From Candidatus Hebobacterum abditum (lineage in GTDB: Bacteria > Armatimonadota > Hebobacteria > Hebobacterales > Hebobacteraceae), in contig JALGXW010000021.1 in assembly GCA_029821875.1 (NCBI GenBank), forward strand, positions 48,354-112,353: DNA of 64,000 bases, in the 5' to 3' direction. Made by a program: the position numbers and the translations under genes. The notes beneath the pieces were generated by a model, which saw only the letters and a program-made list of their open reading frames with translations, was not told where the DNA came from and did no database searches. The first letter of the stretch is position 1. Each line of letters begins with the position of its first letter. Positions 44,636 through 52,924 of the stretch are shown here, in pieces.

Positions 44636-46024
44636 CTACTCGCATGCTGCTTCGGTCGCTGCTCCTGGGTCGCGCCTCCTCACACTCGCCGCAAGCCAGA
44701 TCAACAGCGGGACTCCGTACTCTCCCAGTGTCACCCACCAGATCTCGTTGTGATGGCCGGCGAAGTCATGGGCATAGAAGCCGAAGATGGTGCCGGTGAG
44801 CACAAGCCAGGCGAGCGAGCGCTGGAGGCAGAGGAAGGGAAGAGTCCAGGCGAGATACCAGGGGTAGACCGCGGGAGTGAGGAGGAAGAAGCCCATGAGC
44901 GCCTGGAGGGATAGGCGGATGGCATCTCGAGTATTGTACGAACGGGGACGCGTGAAGATCAGCCATGCAAGCCAGGCGGCAAGGGCGATTCCACACACCA
45001 CACGTGCGATTGCATCATGATGGAGCGTCAAGCGGGAGAAGGCAAGGTCGACGAGCGCGAAGACGCTGCTGTTGCCGGTCCACTTCTGAGCGTAGAGCGT
45101 GAGACCGCGGAACAGGTCCGTTCCGGCGGAGAGGAACGGCACATAGGCGAGGAACCCGACGAGCAGGAGCGCAAGGAGAAAGTGTCGGCGGTGCGGCTTG
45201 GCCGCGAGCGCGAGGAAGGGAACCGCGACTAGGGCATAGCCCTTCGAGAGGACGCTCAGGGCGAGCGACGCACCGGCGGCGACCCGACCCGGCCCGGAGC
45301 GCACGAGCAACAGGCGAACGGATAGCACGAGGAAGAAGATGCCTACGCTGTCGAGATGTCCGCGGCCGACGACCTCACACACAGCAAGAGGGTGCCAGGC
45401 ATAGCAGATGACCCACGCGGCTGGGCGCCCGAGCCGGCGGATGAGATCGGCCAGCAGCAGCACGGTGAGGGCGTCGAAGAGGGCCAGCACGAGCTTGAGT
45501 TCGATGACCGGATTGAGGGGCAAGAGGCCGGCGAGGGCAAAGACGTACTGGGCGACGGGGGGATAGGCCGCGGGGACGGACTTGTGCTGCACCAGTCCCC
45601 ACACCCAATCGTGCAGCGGCGCAAGCTCCGGCGATCTCGGGGAGTGAGCATAGGGATTCATGCCCGCCCGCACGACGCGACCTTCCCAGAGGTAGCGGTA
45701 CATGTCTGATGAGGCGGGGCCCCGAGCAGGTGCCACCGCGACCCGAAAGAGAAGGCCTGCCAGGATGATCAGCAGCGTCCATCGGCGAGAGGCGGCGGAG
45801 CGGGCCCGCCAGATGGAAAGCGTGGGAATGAGGAACACGAGAAAGCCGGCGAACAGCAGCACGAGCTGCTGCGGCCGGTCGGCGAGGGTGCGGTCAGTGT
45901 GGGCGAAGGAGCGATAGATCCACCAGAGCAGGGCGGCCGAGGCGAGTAGGATGATCCCGAGGGGCCACTCGCGCCAGGCGGCGCGGGCCGGACACGGAAC
46001 CGAAGGTCTTCGACGGCCAGTCAT
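44636..46024 (-). CDS. GT-C type glycosyltransferase (GT87/mannosyltransferase-like)
   Basis: The 462-residue integral membrane protein has about eleven hydrophobic segments. The first loop after segment 3 carries SSDMYRYLWEGRVVRAGMNP, a typical GT-C acidic motif with the catalytic Asp, followed by YPPVAQYVFALA. It probably transfers a mannose or arabinose from a polyprenyl-phosphate donor outside the membrane. ATG 46024 is preferred over GTG 46039; the ribosome-binding site is weak for both. It lies about 85 bases downstream of the YeeE gene on the same strand. Confidence 0.85.
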   Translation of the reverse strand: MTGRRRPSVPCPARAAWREWPLGIILLASAALLWWIYRSFAHTDRTLADRPQQLVLLFAGFLVFLIPTLSIWRARSAASRRWTLLIILAGLLFRVAVAPARGPASSDMYRYLWEGRVVRAGMNPYAHSPRSPELAPLHDWVWGLVQHKSVPAAYPPVAQYVFALAGLLPLNPVIELKLVLALFDALTVLLLADLIRRLGRPAAWVICYAWHPLAVCEVVGRGHLDSVGIFFLVLSVRLLLVRSGPGRVAAGASLALSVLSKGYALVAVPFLALAAKPHRRHFLLALLLVGFLAYVPFLSAGTDLFRGLTLYAQKWTGNSSVFALVDLAFSRLTLHHDAIARVVCGIALAAWLAWLIFTRPRSYNTRDAIRLSLQALMGFFLLTPAVYPWYLAWTLPFLCLQRSLAWLVLTGTIFGFYAHDFAGHHNEIWWVTLGEYGVPLLIWLAASVRRRDPGAATEAACE

Positions 46025-46108
46025 AGGCGGACGTCCCACTGCTCGGCGCTTCGAGATGGTCGCGTCAGTCGCCGACGGCGGCCGGAGATCTCAAGTGCCC
46101 TTCCGCGT

Positions 46109-47119
46109 TCAGCGAAGCCTCGCAACAACCTTCGTGCCGAGCCAGGCGCCGGGGACGAGCCCGGCCAAGTACAGCCATCCGCTGATGGCGAGGGAGGGGA
46201 GCGCGCTGAACATCCCGCCGATGTTGCAGCCATGAGCGGCCCGGATGCCCCACCCCATCAGAATGCCTCCGAGGAGAGCGACCAGGAGGTCGCCGCGTCT
46301 CGATGGCCAGGTGAGGCGGAACTCCTTCTGCAGGAGGCTCGACAGCGCCGCGCCCAGGACGAGGCCCGCGTTGAGCGCGAGGGGGGGAGCAACGGCGGCG
46401 AGGGAGACCCCCGGGGCCGACCGCACGACGGAGGGTATCATGGCGAGGGGATAGCCGACAGTCCAGGGGGAAGCGATCGCCATCTGGGCTGTGTTCAGGA
46501 GGCCAAGGGCGGCGCCGCCCAACACCGCGGGCGCGGCCAAGGAGGACAGTCGAAAAGGGCGCGTGCCGTCGGCGCCGCCGGGCCGCGGGCCGGTTCGCAG
46601 CAGGACCAGCCACAAGGCGCCGAGAGCGAGGGCAGTGAGGGAGACGCCGAGGAAAGGGCCGACCCACTCGGCGACCGACAGGGCCGGCGCCGCCAGCGGA
46701 ATCCAGCGGGAGAACAGCGGCTCAAAGGGGAACGTGGCGGCGCCGGCCAGGATGCCCGCGAAGACGGCCCAGGCGACGCAATAGCCCTCCCCCAGGCGCT
46801 GCAATGTGCCCGCGGCGCACATTCCGGCGACCGTCATGCCGAGCCCGAAGAGCACGCCGCCGAAGAGCGTGCCGATGCCTGCAGAGGGCAGGAGCAGATG
46901 GGAGGCAACCGGGAGCCCGAGCTGGTGCCGGGCGGCCATGACCGCGCCGAAGCCTAGGGTGGCCAGCAGGAGCCCAGCCATGATCCCGCTGACCGCCTCG
47001 CGGGAGCGCAGAAGGAAGAGCTCGAAAGCGGCCATGGCGAAGCAGAAGCCGGAGCGGTTGAGGATCACCCCGTAGGTCAGGCCGAAGAGCGCGAATATGA
47101 GGACAAGGCGGGCATCCAT
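46109..47119 (-). CDS. YeeE/YedE-family (thiosulfate/sulfur) transporter
   Basis: The 336-residue protein has about nine membrane segments and the two Cys-containing motifs of the family: LGMTVAGMCAAGTLQRLGEG near residue 105 and GIRAAHGCNIGGMFSALPSL near residue 300, plus NRSGFCFAMAAFELF near residue 22. TsuA, a characterised YeeE, moves thiosulfate through a chain of such cysteines. It is the downstream end of the sulfur operon (desulfurase, TusA, E1, MoaD-like, YeeE). That context suggests import of thiosulfate or another sulfur compound, or export of a persulfide. Confidence 0.9.
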   Translation of the reverse strand: MDARLVLIFALFGLTYGVILNRSGFCFAMAAFELFLLRSREAVSGIMAGLLLATLGFGAVMAARHQLGLPVASHLLLPSAGIGTLFGGVLFGLGMTVAGMCAAGTLQRLGEGYCVAWAVFAGILAGAATFPFEPLFSRWIPLAAPALSVAEWVGPFLGVSLTALALGALWLVLLRTGPRPGGADGTRPFRLSSLAAPAVLGGAALGLLNTAQMAIASPWTVGYPLAMIPSVVRSAPGVSLAAVAPPLALNAGLVLGAALSSLLQKEFRLTWPSRRGDLLVALLGGILMGWGIRAAHGCNIGGMFSALPSLAISGWLYLAGLVPGAWLGTKVVARLR

Positions 47120-47191
47120 ATTCTGCCACTAGTCCGAAGCTGGCGAGGTCGCCTCCCCACCGTCGCCGCCCGGCCACACGGAAGTGAGCGA

Positions 47192-47482
47192 CTATCCCCC
47201 GGCCAGAGGAAGAAGGACGGTAATCACGTCGCCGGAACGGAGCCGGCTCGTCTCGAGTTCGTCAACCGTCTGGTTGTTCAAGAGAAGGATGAGGCTGCGG
47301 AGGCGGTTGCCTCGAGAGTCGAAGAGCATGGGACGGACCGACTCTCCCTGCTCGTCTGCAAACCGAGCCAACGCTTCCGCCACCGTCAATCCCGCGTAGG
47401 GAACGGAGACGAGCTTCTCCCCCACTACTTCCCGCAACGGGCCGAACAGACGCAGCTCCACAAGATCACCATTGGTGCTCAC
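47192..47482 (-). CDS. MoaD/ThiS-family sulfur carrier protein
   Basis: The 96-residue beta-grasp protein ends in LLPLAGG, the diglycine that is adenylated and turned into a thiocarboxylate by an E1-like enzyme. Internal marks are VELRLFGPLREVVG near the start and LLLNNQTVDELETSRLRSGD near residue 66. It starts 4 bases before the E1-like gene stop (ATGA overlap), so it is its partner. It could serve molybdopterin, cysteine (CysO-like) or another thiolation; the neighbours favour cysteine or homocysteine synthesis. Confidence 0.92.
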   Translation of the reverse strand: MSTNGDLVELRLFGPLREVVGEKLVSVPYAGLTVAEALARFADEQGESVRPMLFDSRGNRLRSLILLLNNQTVDELETSRLRSGDVITVLLPLAGG

Positions 47483-48315
47483 GATTGAACCTCCGGATTA
47501 CTCTCTATGCCACCGCGAAGGCGGCAGAACTCCTCGTAGTCGATGGGGGCCGTGATCGTCGGCCGGTCGCCGCAGACCGGACAGCCGGGGTCTCGCGGTA
47601 TCTCGACGGAGCGAAAGCTCATCTCGAGTCCATCGAAGACGAGCAGGCGGCCGATAAGGGGGTCGCCGATACCGAGGATGAGCTTGAGGACTTCGGCCGC
47701 TTGGATGCTGCCAACGATTCCGGCGACGGCACCGAGGATTCCAGCTTCCTGGCAGCTCGGGACGAGGCCCGGGGGCGGTGGCTCAGGGTAGAGGCATCGG
47801 TAACAGGGTCCGCGGCCGGGCACGATGGTGGTGACGTGGCCCTCGAAGCGCAGGATGCCAGCGTGAGAGAGCGGCTTGCCCTGCATGACACAGGCATCGT
47901 TGACCAGGTATCGGGTGGGGAAGTTGTCGGCGCCGTCCACGACGACATCGTAGTCGGCTACCACGTTGAGAACGTTGGCAGAGTCGAGGCGACACTGATG
48001 CGGGACGACGCAGACATCGGGGTTGATGCCCTCCATCGTCTCCCGAGCGGAGAGGCACTTCGGCCGTCCCAGGTCGGCGGTGGTGTGAAGGATCTGGCGT
48101 TGAAGGTTGCTCAGGTCGACGGCATCCGAGTCGACGAGGCCGATGGTGCCGACGCCGGCCGCGGCGAGGTAGAGGCCCACCGGGGAGCCCAGCCCGCCCG
48201 CGCCGACGATGAGCACGCGGCTCTCGAGCAGCTTGCTCTGCCCCTTGCCACCGACCTCCCGGAGGATGATGTGGCGGCTGTATCGCTCGATCTGCCCCTC
48301 GGAGAAGTCGCTCAT
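47479..48315 (-). CDS. moeB: ThiF/MoeB-family E1-like adenylyltransferase
   Basis: The 278-residue protein adenylates the C-terminal glycine of a sulfur carrier. The nucleotide-binding loop is LIVGAGGLGSPVGLYLAAAG near residue 35. CYRCLYPEP and CPVCGD are the zinc tetrad, and PSCQEAGILGAVAGIVGS carries the likely active-site Cys near residue 180. There is no rhodanese domain, so sulfur must come from another protein; TusA and a cysteine desulfurase are encoded next to it. It overlaps tusA and the carrier gene by 4 bases each. Confidence 0.93.
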   Translation of the reverse strand: MSDFSEGQIERYSRHIILREVGGKGQSKLLESRVLIVGAGGLGSPVGLYLAAAGVGTIGLVDSDAVDLSNLQRQILHTTADLGRPKCLSARETMEGINPDVCVVPHQCRLDSANVLNVVADYDVVVDGADNFPTRYLVNDACVMQGKPLSHAGILRFEGHVTTIVPGRGPCYRCLYPEPPPPGLVPSCQEAGILGAVAGIVGSIQAAEVLKLILGIGDPLIGRLLVFDGLEMSFRSVEIPRDPGCPVCGDRPTITAPIDYEEFCRLRGGIESNPEVQS

Positions 48316-48563
48316 GGAGCGCTCTCCTCAGCGCGCTCGATGCAGATGCGGACAGCGCCGTTCTGCGAGATGGCATGGACAATCCTGTGTCCCTCCATCT
48401 TGGCGCTCCTGGGGACGTTGCGCTCCGGGTTCCCCTGATCCACGATCACTTCGATCCTGCGGCCGGGCTCCATCTCTTCGAGACGGAGCTTGGTCTTGAC
48501 CCAGTTGAGGGGACAGGGAGTGCCCCGCAGGTCGAGGCAGCACTCGGGCGCTCTCTCAGTCAT
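48312..48563 (-). CDS. tusA: TusA-family sulfurtransferase
   Basis: The 83-residue protein has the TusA fold with the catalytic Cys in LDLRGTPCPLNWVKTKLRLE near residue 16. The canonical CPxP reads CPLN here, as in some stand-alone TusA relatives. It carries persulfide sulfur from the cysteine desulfurase to acceptors. The track starts it at 48833; ATG 48563 follows GGAGAGGG and overlaps the desulfurase stop by 8 bases. It overlaps the E1-like gene by 4 bases. Confidence 0.93.
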   Translation of the reverse strand: MTERAPECCLDLRGTPCPLNWVKTKLRLEEMEPGRRIEVIVDQGNPERNVPRSAKMEGHRIVHAISQNGAVRICIERAEESAP

Positions 48564-49740
48564 GAGGGACCCTCTCCGCCAATGCAGGGCGATGGGCGGA
48601 CATGTCCCGGAGGCGCTTGACGATGCGTGGGAACACCTCGAGAAGCCGATCGACCTCTTCAGCCGTGTTGCCCCGCCCCACTGTGATCCGAATGGAGCTA
48701 CGGGCGATGTCGGGCGGCAGGCCGAGGGCGAGGAGAACGTGGGAGGGTTCGGACACGCCTGAGGTGCACGCGGAGCCCGTTGAGACGGCAAAGCCCTCTT
48801 GATCGAGGTCGAGCAGCAGGGCCTCTCCTTCAATGCCGGCGACGCAGAAGCTGGCGCTATTGGGGAGCCTCTGCGTGGGGTGCCCTGTCAACAGCACGTC
48901 GGGGATGGCGCCGAGGATACCGCCGATGATCTGGTCGCGCAGTCCGCTGGTATGCGCTGTCTCCTGCTCCATCTCTTCGCCCGCGAGACGGGCGGCCTCG
49001 CCGAGGCCGACGATGCCCGCGACGTTCTCGGTGCTGGCGCGCCGGCCGCTCTCCTGGCCCCCGCCATGGACGTAGGAGGTGATGGTGACGCCGTCGCGCA
49101 TGAAGAGGGCACCTACCCCCTTGGGACCGTAGAGCTTGTGGGCGGAGAGGGAGAGCAGATCGATGTTCATCCGGCGGACGTCGATGGGCACGTGCCCGAC
49201 CGTCTGCACGGCATCCGTGTGAAAGAGAACGCCGCGCTCTCTGCAGACAGCGCCGATCTCGGCGATCGGCTCGATGGTCCCCATTTCATTATTGGCATGC
49301 ATGACGGAGACGAGAATGGTCCGATCGGTGATGGCGGAGCGGACGGCATCGGGATCGACGAGACCGGCCTCATCGACCGGCAGGTGAGTCGCGCGAACAC
49401 CGACGCGCCCGAGATGCTCGACCGTGTCATGGATGGCATGGTGCTCGATGGCGGAGGTGATGATGTGATCGCCCTTGTCCCCCAGCGCATGCGCGACACC
49501 GGCCAAGGCATGGTTGTCGGCTTCCGTGCCACTGCCGGTGAAGACGATCTCGTCCGAATCGGCCCCAAGCAGTGTGGCCAGGTGCGTCCGAGCCCTTTCG
49601 ACGCCCTCCAGCGCGGCCACGCCTTCCAGGTGGAGGCTCGACGGGTTGCCCCAGTGCTCAGTGTAGTACGGCAGCATCGCCTGGAGCACTTCGGGTCGCG
49701 TTGGCGTGGTCGCCGCGTGGTCGAAGTAGACGCGTTCCAT
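48556..49740 (-). CDS. nifS: cysteine desulfurase, NifS/IscS class I
   Basis: The 394-residue PLP enzyme releases sulfur from cysteine as a persulfide. The start reads MERVYFDHAATTPTRPEVL. The PLP lysine is in SLSAHKLYGPKGVGALF near residue 203, and the persulfide Cys is in STGSACTSGVSEPSHVLLAL near residue 325. ATG 49740 with AAGGGG is preferred over ATG 49764. It is first in the operon desulfurase, TusA, E1, MoaD-like, YeeE. A TATAAT -10 and a perfect inverted repeat lie just upstream. Confidence 0.95.
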   Translation of the reverse strand: MERVYFDHAATTPTRPEVLQAMLPYYTEHWGNPSSLHLEGVAALEGVERARTHLATLLGADSDEIVFTGSGTEADNHALAGVAHALGDKGDHIITSAIEHHAIHDTVEHLGRVGVRATHLPVDEAGLVDPDAVRSAITDRTILVSVMHANNEMGTIEPIAEIGAVCRERGVLFHTDAVQTVGHVPIDVRRMNIDLLSLSAHKLYGPKGVGALFMRDGVTITSYVHGGGQESGRRASTENVAGIVGLGEAARLAGEEMEQETAHTSGLRDQIIGGILGAIPDVLLTGHPTQRLPNSASFCVAGIEGEALLLDLDQEGFAVSTGSACTSGVSEPSHVLLALGLPPDIARSSIRITVGRGNTAEEVDRLLEVFPRIVKRLRDMSAHRPALAERVPHD

Positions 49741-49802
49741 GCGATCCCCTTGTACCGGATTCATCGCGCCGAGCAGTGCTCGACGGCCGGCCTCACTTCC
49801 AT

Positions 49803-49833
49803 ATTATATGGTAACGAGGGAGGTTACGCCCGT
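49803..49833 (-). promoter_or_regulatory. promoter with operator-like inverted repeat before the desulfurase operon
   Basis: On the minus strand TATAAT (49803-49808) lies 2 bases after a perfect inverted repeat GTAACCTCCCTCGTTAC (49811-49827). The repeat fills the spacer where a -35 would otherwise be expected; the -35 is weak. MerR-type activators bind in exactly this position. Confidence 0.55.
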
Positions 49834-49894
49834 GTGAACATCCCGCGAACAATTGCCGTCTCTCCCGGTCGGCGGAGGGACTGGCGCAGGCGGC

Positions 49895-50302
49895 TCACAG
49901 AGCCACTCGCATCGCACGCGGCGGGCAGGCCGACACACACAGCTCACAGGCGACGCAGTCGCCGGCAGAGAAGCCGACCTCTTGAGTGCCGATATCTCTC
50001 GACAGAGCGCCTGTCGGGCACATCGTCACGCAGGCGCCGCACTGGGTGCACCGCTTCTCGTCCCGGACGACGTCCCTCTCCAGCGGCTGGACCTCGAGTC
50101 CCTGCGCTCCGGCCCAACTGAGGGCGTCCCGGATGCTGCCTTCCTCTCCCTCCAACCCGAGGACGATCACGCCCTCCGAGCGAGGAGTGATGGTGGCCCG
50201 CAGGATGTTGAACTCCAGGTCATACCGGCGCACCATCTGGGAGACGAGCGGCGCTTCGATGAGGTGCCTGGGGTAGTGAACGACAACGCGGCGTGTTGCC
50301 AT
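49895..50302 (-). CDS. NIL-domain 4Fe-4S ferredoxin of the DUF39 homocysteine pathway
   Basis: The 135-residue protein has an N-terminal NIL domain (residues 1-70, RVVVHYPRHLIEAPLVSQMV) and two 4Fe-4S motifs, CTQCGACVTMCPTGAL and CVACELCVSACPPRAM. Proteins of this kind pair with DUF39 proteins, as MA1822 does with MA1821 in methanogens, and take part in making homocysteine from aspartate semialdehyde. It follows the DUF39 gene by 3 bases, so the pairing is conserved here. Confidence 0.92.
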   Translation of the reverse strand: MATRRVVVHYPRHLIEAPLVSQMVRRYDLEFNILRATITPRSEGVIVLGLEGEEGSIRDALSWAGAQGLEVQPLERDVVRDEKRCTQCGACVTMCPTGALSRDIGTQEVGFSAGDCVACELCVSACPPRAMRVAL

Positions 50303-50305
50303 CGG

Positions 50306-51517
50306 TCAAACCTCCTCTTCCACTTCACGCTCCGGCAGGGGCTTGAAGGTGAGCCCCGAATCGACGGACGGGAGCGGCTGCACCGGTTCGGACAGCAGGA
50401 AGTGCCCCGTCTTGATCCAGTCCTTGAGGATCTCGGTGATCTCCTTGGCCTTGGGATAGCTGGAGAGCGAGCCGGTCGGGACTTCCTTGCCCTGCACCGC
50501 TATCTTCCCATTCTTCAGCTCCCGGTAGCTGACGTGGCCCAGAGGCCCTCCCTCGCCATAGGGATAGCCGCGGCTGTAGTCCACAACCGGCGCGACTATC
50601 TCCTCGTCTTTTATCGCGGTAAACCGGGCCATCTCTTCATCGAGCACCGGTATTGCTGCGCCGAGGCCCACCTGCAGCGATGCACCGTACCCATACATGC
50701 TGACTCCGACGATCCACTCCGAGCTCATCTGCTTCATGTCGCCGACGACTGACAGAGTGCCCGCGCCGGCCTTTGGAATCTGCTTGTCGGTGCGCGCGAC
50801 CGTGGGGTTGTGCTGTGTGCCCTGCCAGAAGACGTAGCCGGCTGCCCCGCCGAGGAAGATCCGAGTGCCGATACCGATGGTCCGGTAGGTGGGGTCGTTC
50901 AGCAGCGGGCTCAGCTGGCCCGCCGAGCAGTAGTTGGCACTCCCCAGGTCCGCCTTCAGCACGCCCATGTAGGTGTAGATGTCTCGCTCCGGGTCCAAGT
51001 TGACGGCAACGTTGTAGTTCTGGTAGGCGTTGCGCGGGTTGGACAGGACGCACTCATTGAGATCGGCGATGTTGATCCATGTGTCCAGGTGTTGCCGGGG
51101 GTAGCAGTCAGTTCCATAGGCAACGGCGCGCAGCCGAACGTCCTTTCCCGCGATGAGCTCCTCGATGACGTGCCCCCCACCGTACGCGAACTCCCCGGGG
51201 TAATCGCGATTCAGGGGATCGCCCTCGGCCATCTCGGTCGCACCGATGTAGATGTCCACGGCCGCCAGGCCTGCGTAGGCGGGGACTTCATTGAGCCAGG
51301 CCTTCTGGATCTTCATCCGTGGGGTCGCATGCCCGACGTTGATGAGCGCCCCGGATGAGCACATCGGGCCGAATGTGCCCGTTGTCACGACATCGACGTG
51401 TGCTGCCGCCTTGGTGGCGCCCTCCTCCTCCACGATGTCGATCATCTCTTCCGCGGTGACGACGACGACGTCGCCTGCTGCTATCTTCTCGTTGATCTCT
51501 CTGATCGTCTTAGCCAT
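50306..51517 (-). CDS. DUF39 protein, L-aspartate semialdehyde sulfurtransferase (homocysteine synthesis)
   Basis: The 403-residue protein matches the MA1821-type DUF39 family, with GTFGPMCSSGALINVGH near residue 47, AYGTDCYPRQHLDTWINI near residue 137, ADLGSANYCSAGQLSPLL near residue 192 and GGAAGYVFWQGTQHNP. The cysteines CSSG and YCSAG are likely persulfide sites. With the NIL-ferredoxin it puts sulfur on aspartate semialdehyde to give homocysteine. ATG 51517 follows GGAGG. It stands between cysK and the ferredoxin gene on the same strand. Confidence 0.93.
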   Translation of the reverse strand: MAKTIREINEKIAAGDVVVVTAEEMIDIVEEEGATKAAAHVDVVTTGTFGPMCSSGALINVGHATPRMKIQKAWLNEVPAYAGLAAVDIYIGATEMAEGDPLNRDYPGEFAYGGGHVIEELIAGKDVRLRAVAYGTDCYPRQHLDTWINIADLNECVLSNPRNAYQNYNVAVNLDPERDIYTYMGVLKADLGSANYCSAGQLSPLLNDPTYRTIGIGTRIFLGGAAGYVFWQGTQHNPTVARTDKQIPKAGAGTLSVVGDMKQMSSEWIVGVSMYGYGASLQVGLGAAIPVLDEEMARFTAIKDEEIVAPVVDYSRGYPYGEGGPLGHVSYRELKNGKIAVQGKEVPTGSLSSYPKAKEITEILKDWIKTGHFLLSEPVQPLPSVDSGLTFKPLPEREVEEEV

Positions 51518-51637
51518 GGTATCCTCCGTCTGGTCTCGAAGTGCACTCAATGGATCGCGGTTCGGCGACCCTGATTGCTGACTGCCGGGGGCCCCTGCCC
51601 TCCAGGCGGGCGAGGCAGGGCGCTCTCCGGCGACGTG

Positions 51638-52573
51638 CTACTCGCCGAACAAGTCTCCTGACAGGTACCGCTCACCGGTGTCCGGCAGTACGACGACCAC
51701 GGTCCGGCCGTCGTTCTCAGGCCGGCCTGCAACCTGCACGGCCACGTGAGCTGCGGCGCCGGCTGATATCCCACACAGGACGCCCTCCTCAGCCGCGAGT
51801 CGCCGCGTCATGGTGACGGAGTCATCCTCTTCGACTTGGATGATCTCGTCGACCACTTCAAGGTCGAGCACATCCGGCACGAACCCCGCGCCGATGCCTT
51901 GTATCTTGTGACGGCCGGGCTCCCCCCCCGAGAGGACCGGCGACTTAGTCGGCTCTACAGCAATGTATGTGATGTCGGGCTTGCGGGGCTTCAAGGCCCT
52001 GGCAACGCCGGTTATCGTGCCGCCGGTACCGATGCCGGCCACAAACACGTCCACGTTTCCCTCGCTGCCTCGCCATATCTCCTCCGCAGTTGTCTGCTCA
52101 TGGATCTCGGGATTGGCCGGGTTCTTGAACTGCTGAGGCATGAACGAGTTCGGCCTCTCGGCAAGCAGCCTCTCAGCTTCGCGCACCGCCTCGCTCATGC
52201 CGCCTTCGGCTGGCGTGAGCACGAGTTCGGCGCCGTATGCTTGCAGCAGCCGTCGCCGCTCCACGCTCATGCTCTCCGGCATTGTCAGCAGGAGCGAGTA
52301 ACCGCGGGCGGCCGCTATCATCGCCAGGCCGATGCCTGTGTTCCCGCTGGTCGGCTCGATCATCGTCGTCTTGCCCGGCTCGATCTTCCCCTCCCGCTCT
52401 GCCGCGTCGATCATCGAAAGACAGATACGATCCTTGACGCTTCCGCCGGGGTTGAAGGACTCCAGCTTCGCGAGCACAGTGGCACCGACATCGTCGGTCA
52501 CGCGTCGCAGCCGCAGCAGCGGCGTCTCACCTATCAACTGGTCTATGCTCTCTGCGATTCTCGACTTGGGCAT
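51638..52573 (-). CDS. cysK: cysteine synthase A (O-acetylserine sulfhydrylase)
   Basis: The 311-residue PLP enzyme makes cysteine from O-acetylserine and sulfide, or from a carrier thiocarboxylate in CysM-type members. The PLP lysine is in [18 protein letters not shown] near residue 46; substrate and cofactor loops are [17 protein letters not shown] and [15 protein letters not shown]. CysK and CysM cannot be told apart safely here. It is the first gene of the cysK-DUF39-ferredoxin run, 120 bases before DUF39, behind a promoter with a long leader. Confidence 0.93.
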   Translation of the reverse strand: MPKSRIAESIDQLIGETPLLRLRRVTDDVGATVLAKLESFNPGGSVKDRICLSMIDAAEREGKIEPGKTTMIEPTSGNTGIGLAMIAAARGYSLLLTMPESMSVERRRLLQAYGAELVLTPAEGGMSEAVREAERLLAERPNSFMPQQFKNPANPEIHEQTTAEEIWRGSEGNVDVFVAGIGTGGTITGVARALKPRKPDITYIAVEPTKSPVLSGGEPGRHKIQGIGAGFVPDVLDLEVVDEIIQVEEDDSVTMTRRLAAEEGVLCGISAGAAAHVAVQVAGRPENDGRTVVVVLPDTGERYLSGDLFGE

Positions 52574-52864
52574 GGCAGCACGCCTCTTTCTTGTCCGCGC
52601 CCTGGGGGGCGACGGACCTTGGAGTGGACCCGCGGTGAGAATCAGTCTGCGGGCATGGACTTCGCGAGGGGAACGGCAGCCGGGATCCGAAGCGTGGCGC
52701 CGTTGAGAACGACTGGGATCGATGGATCGTTATGCTGAGCGCCGCCTCGGCTCACGGGCCGACAGGCCGCCGCGCGCCAGCGTCAATAGCCGGTGCGCGA
52801 GCGGCTATGGCATGCACATGCGGCAGCGGTCCTGTGAGCGCGTGTGGCCCAGCATTACATTACG
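52574..52864 (-). promoter_or_regulatory. long cysK leader with strong hairpin
   Basis: About 285 bases between the predicted start and cysK. Near the gene, GTCCG-CGCCC pairs with GGGCG-CGGAC around a short loop, just before the ribosome-binding site. No T-box, SAM or other known riboswitch was recognised. Nothing else coding is seen in the gap up to merR. Confidence 0.45.
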
Positions 52865-52893
52865 AGAGTAACGTCTCCCCCGGTCCATGTCAA
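52865..52893 (-). promoter_or_regulatory. sigma70 promoter for cysK with overlapping inverted repeat
   Basis: On the minus strand TTGACA and TACTCT are separated by 17 bases. An imperfect inverted repeat (GTTAC-TCTC-GTAAT) covers the -10. A related GTAAC/GTTAC pair stands in the desulfurase promoter, so a common regulator is possible. Confidence 0.55.
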
Positions 52894-52924
52894 GTGGCGT
52901 TTGCGCTTTTTCTGTAACTCGGCC

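Noticed and set aside
44301-44738. A 145-residue minus-strand ORF with a hydrophobic stretch
   Set aside because: It overlaps the glycosyltransferase end, has no ribosome-binding site for the short form, and no family resemblance.
47485-48438. A 317-residue plus-strand ORF
   Set aside because: It is antisense to the E1-like enzyme, whose nucleotide and zinc motifs are clear.
52600-52680. GAGTGGACCCGCGG resembling a T-box specifier-end motif
   Set aside because: It lies on the plus strand while cysK reads leftward, and no T-box stem I or antiterminator pairing is visible.
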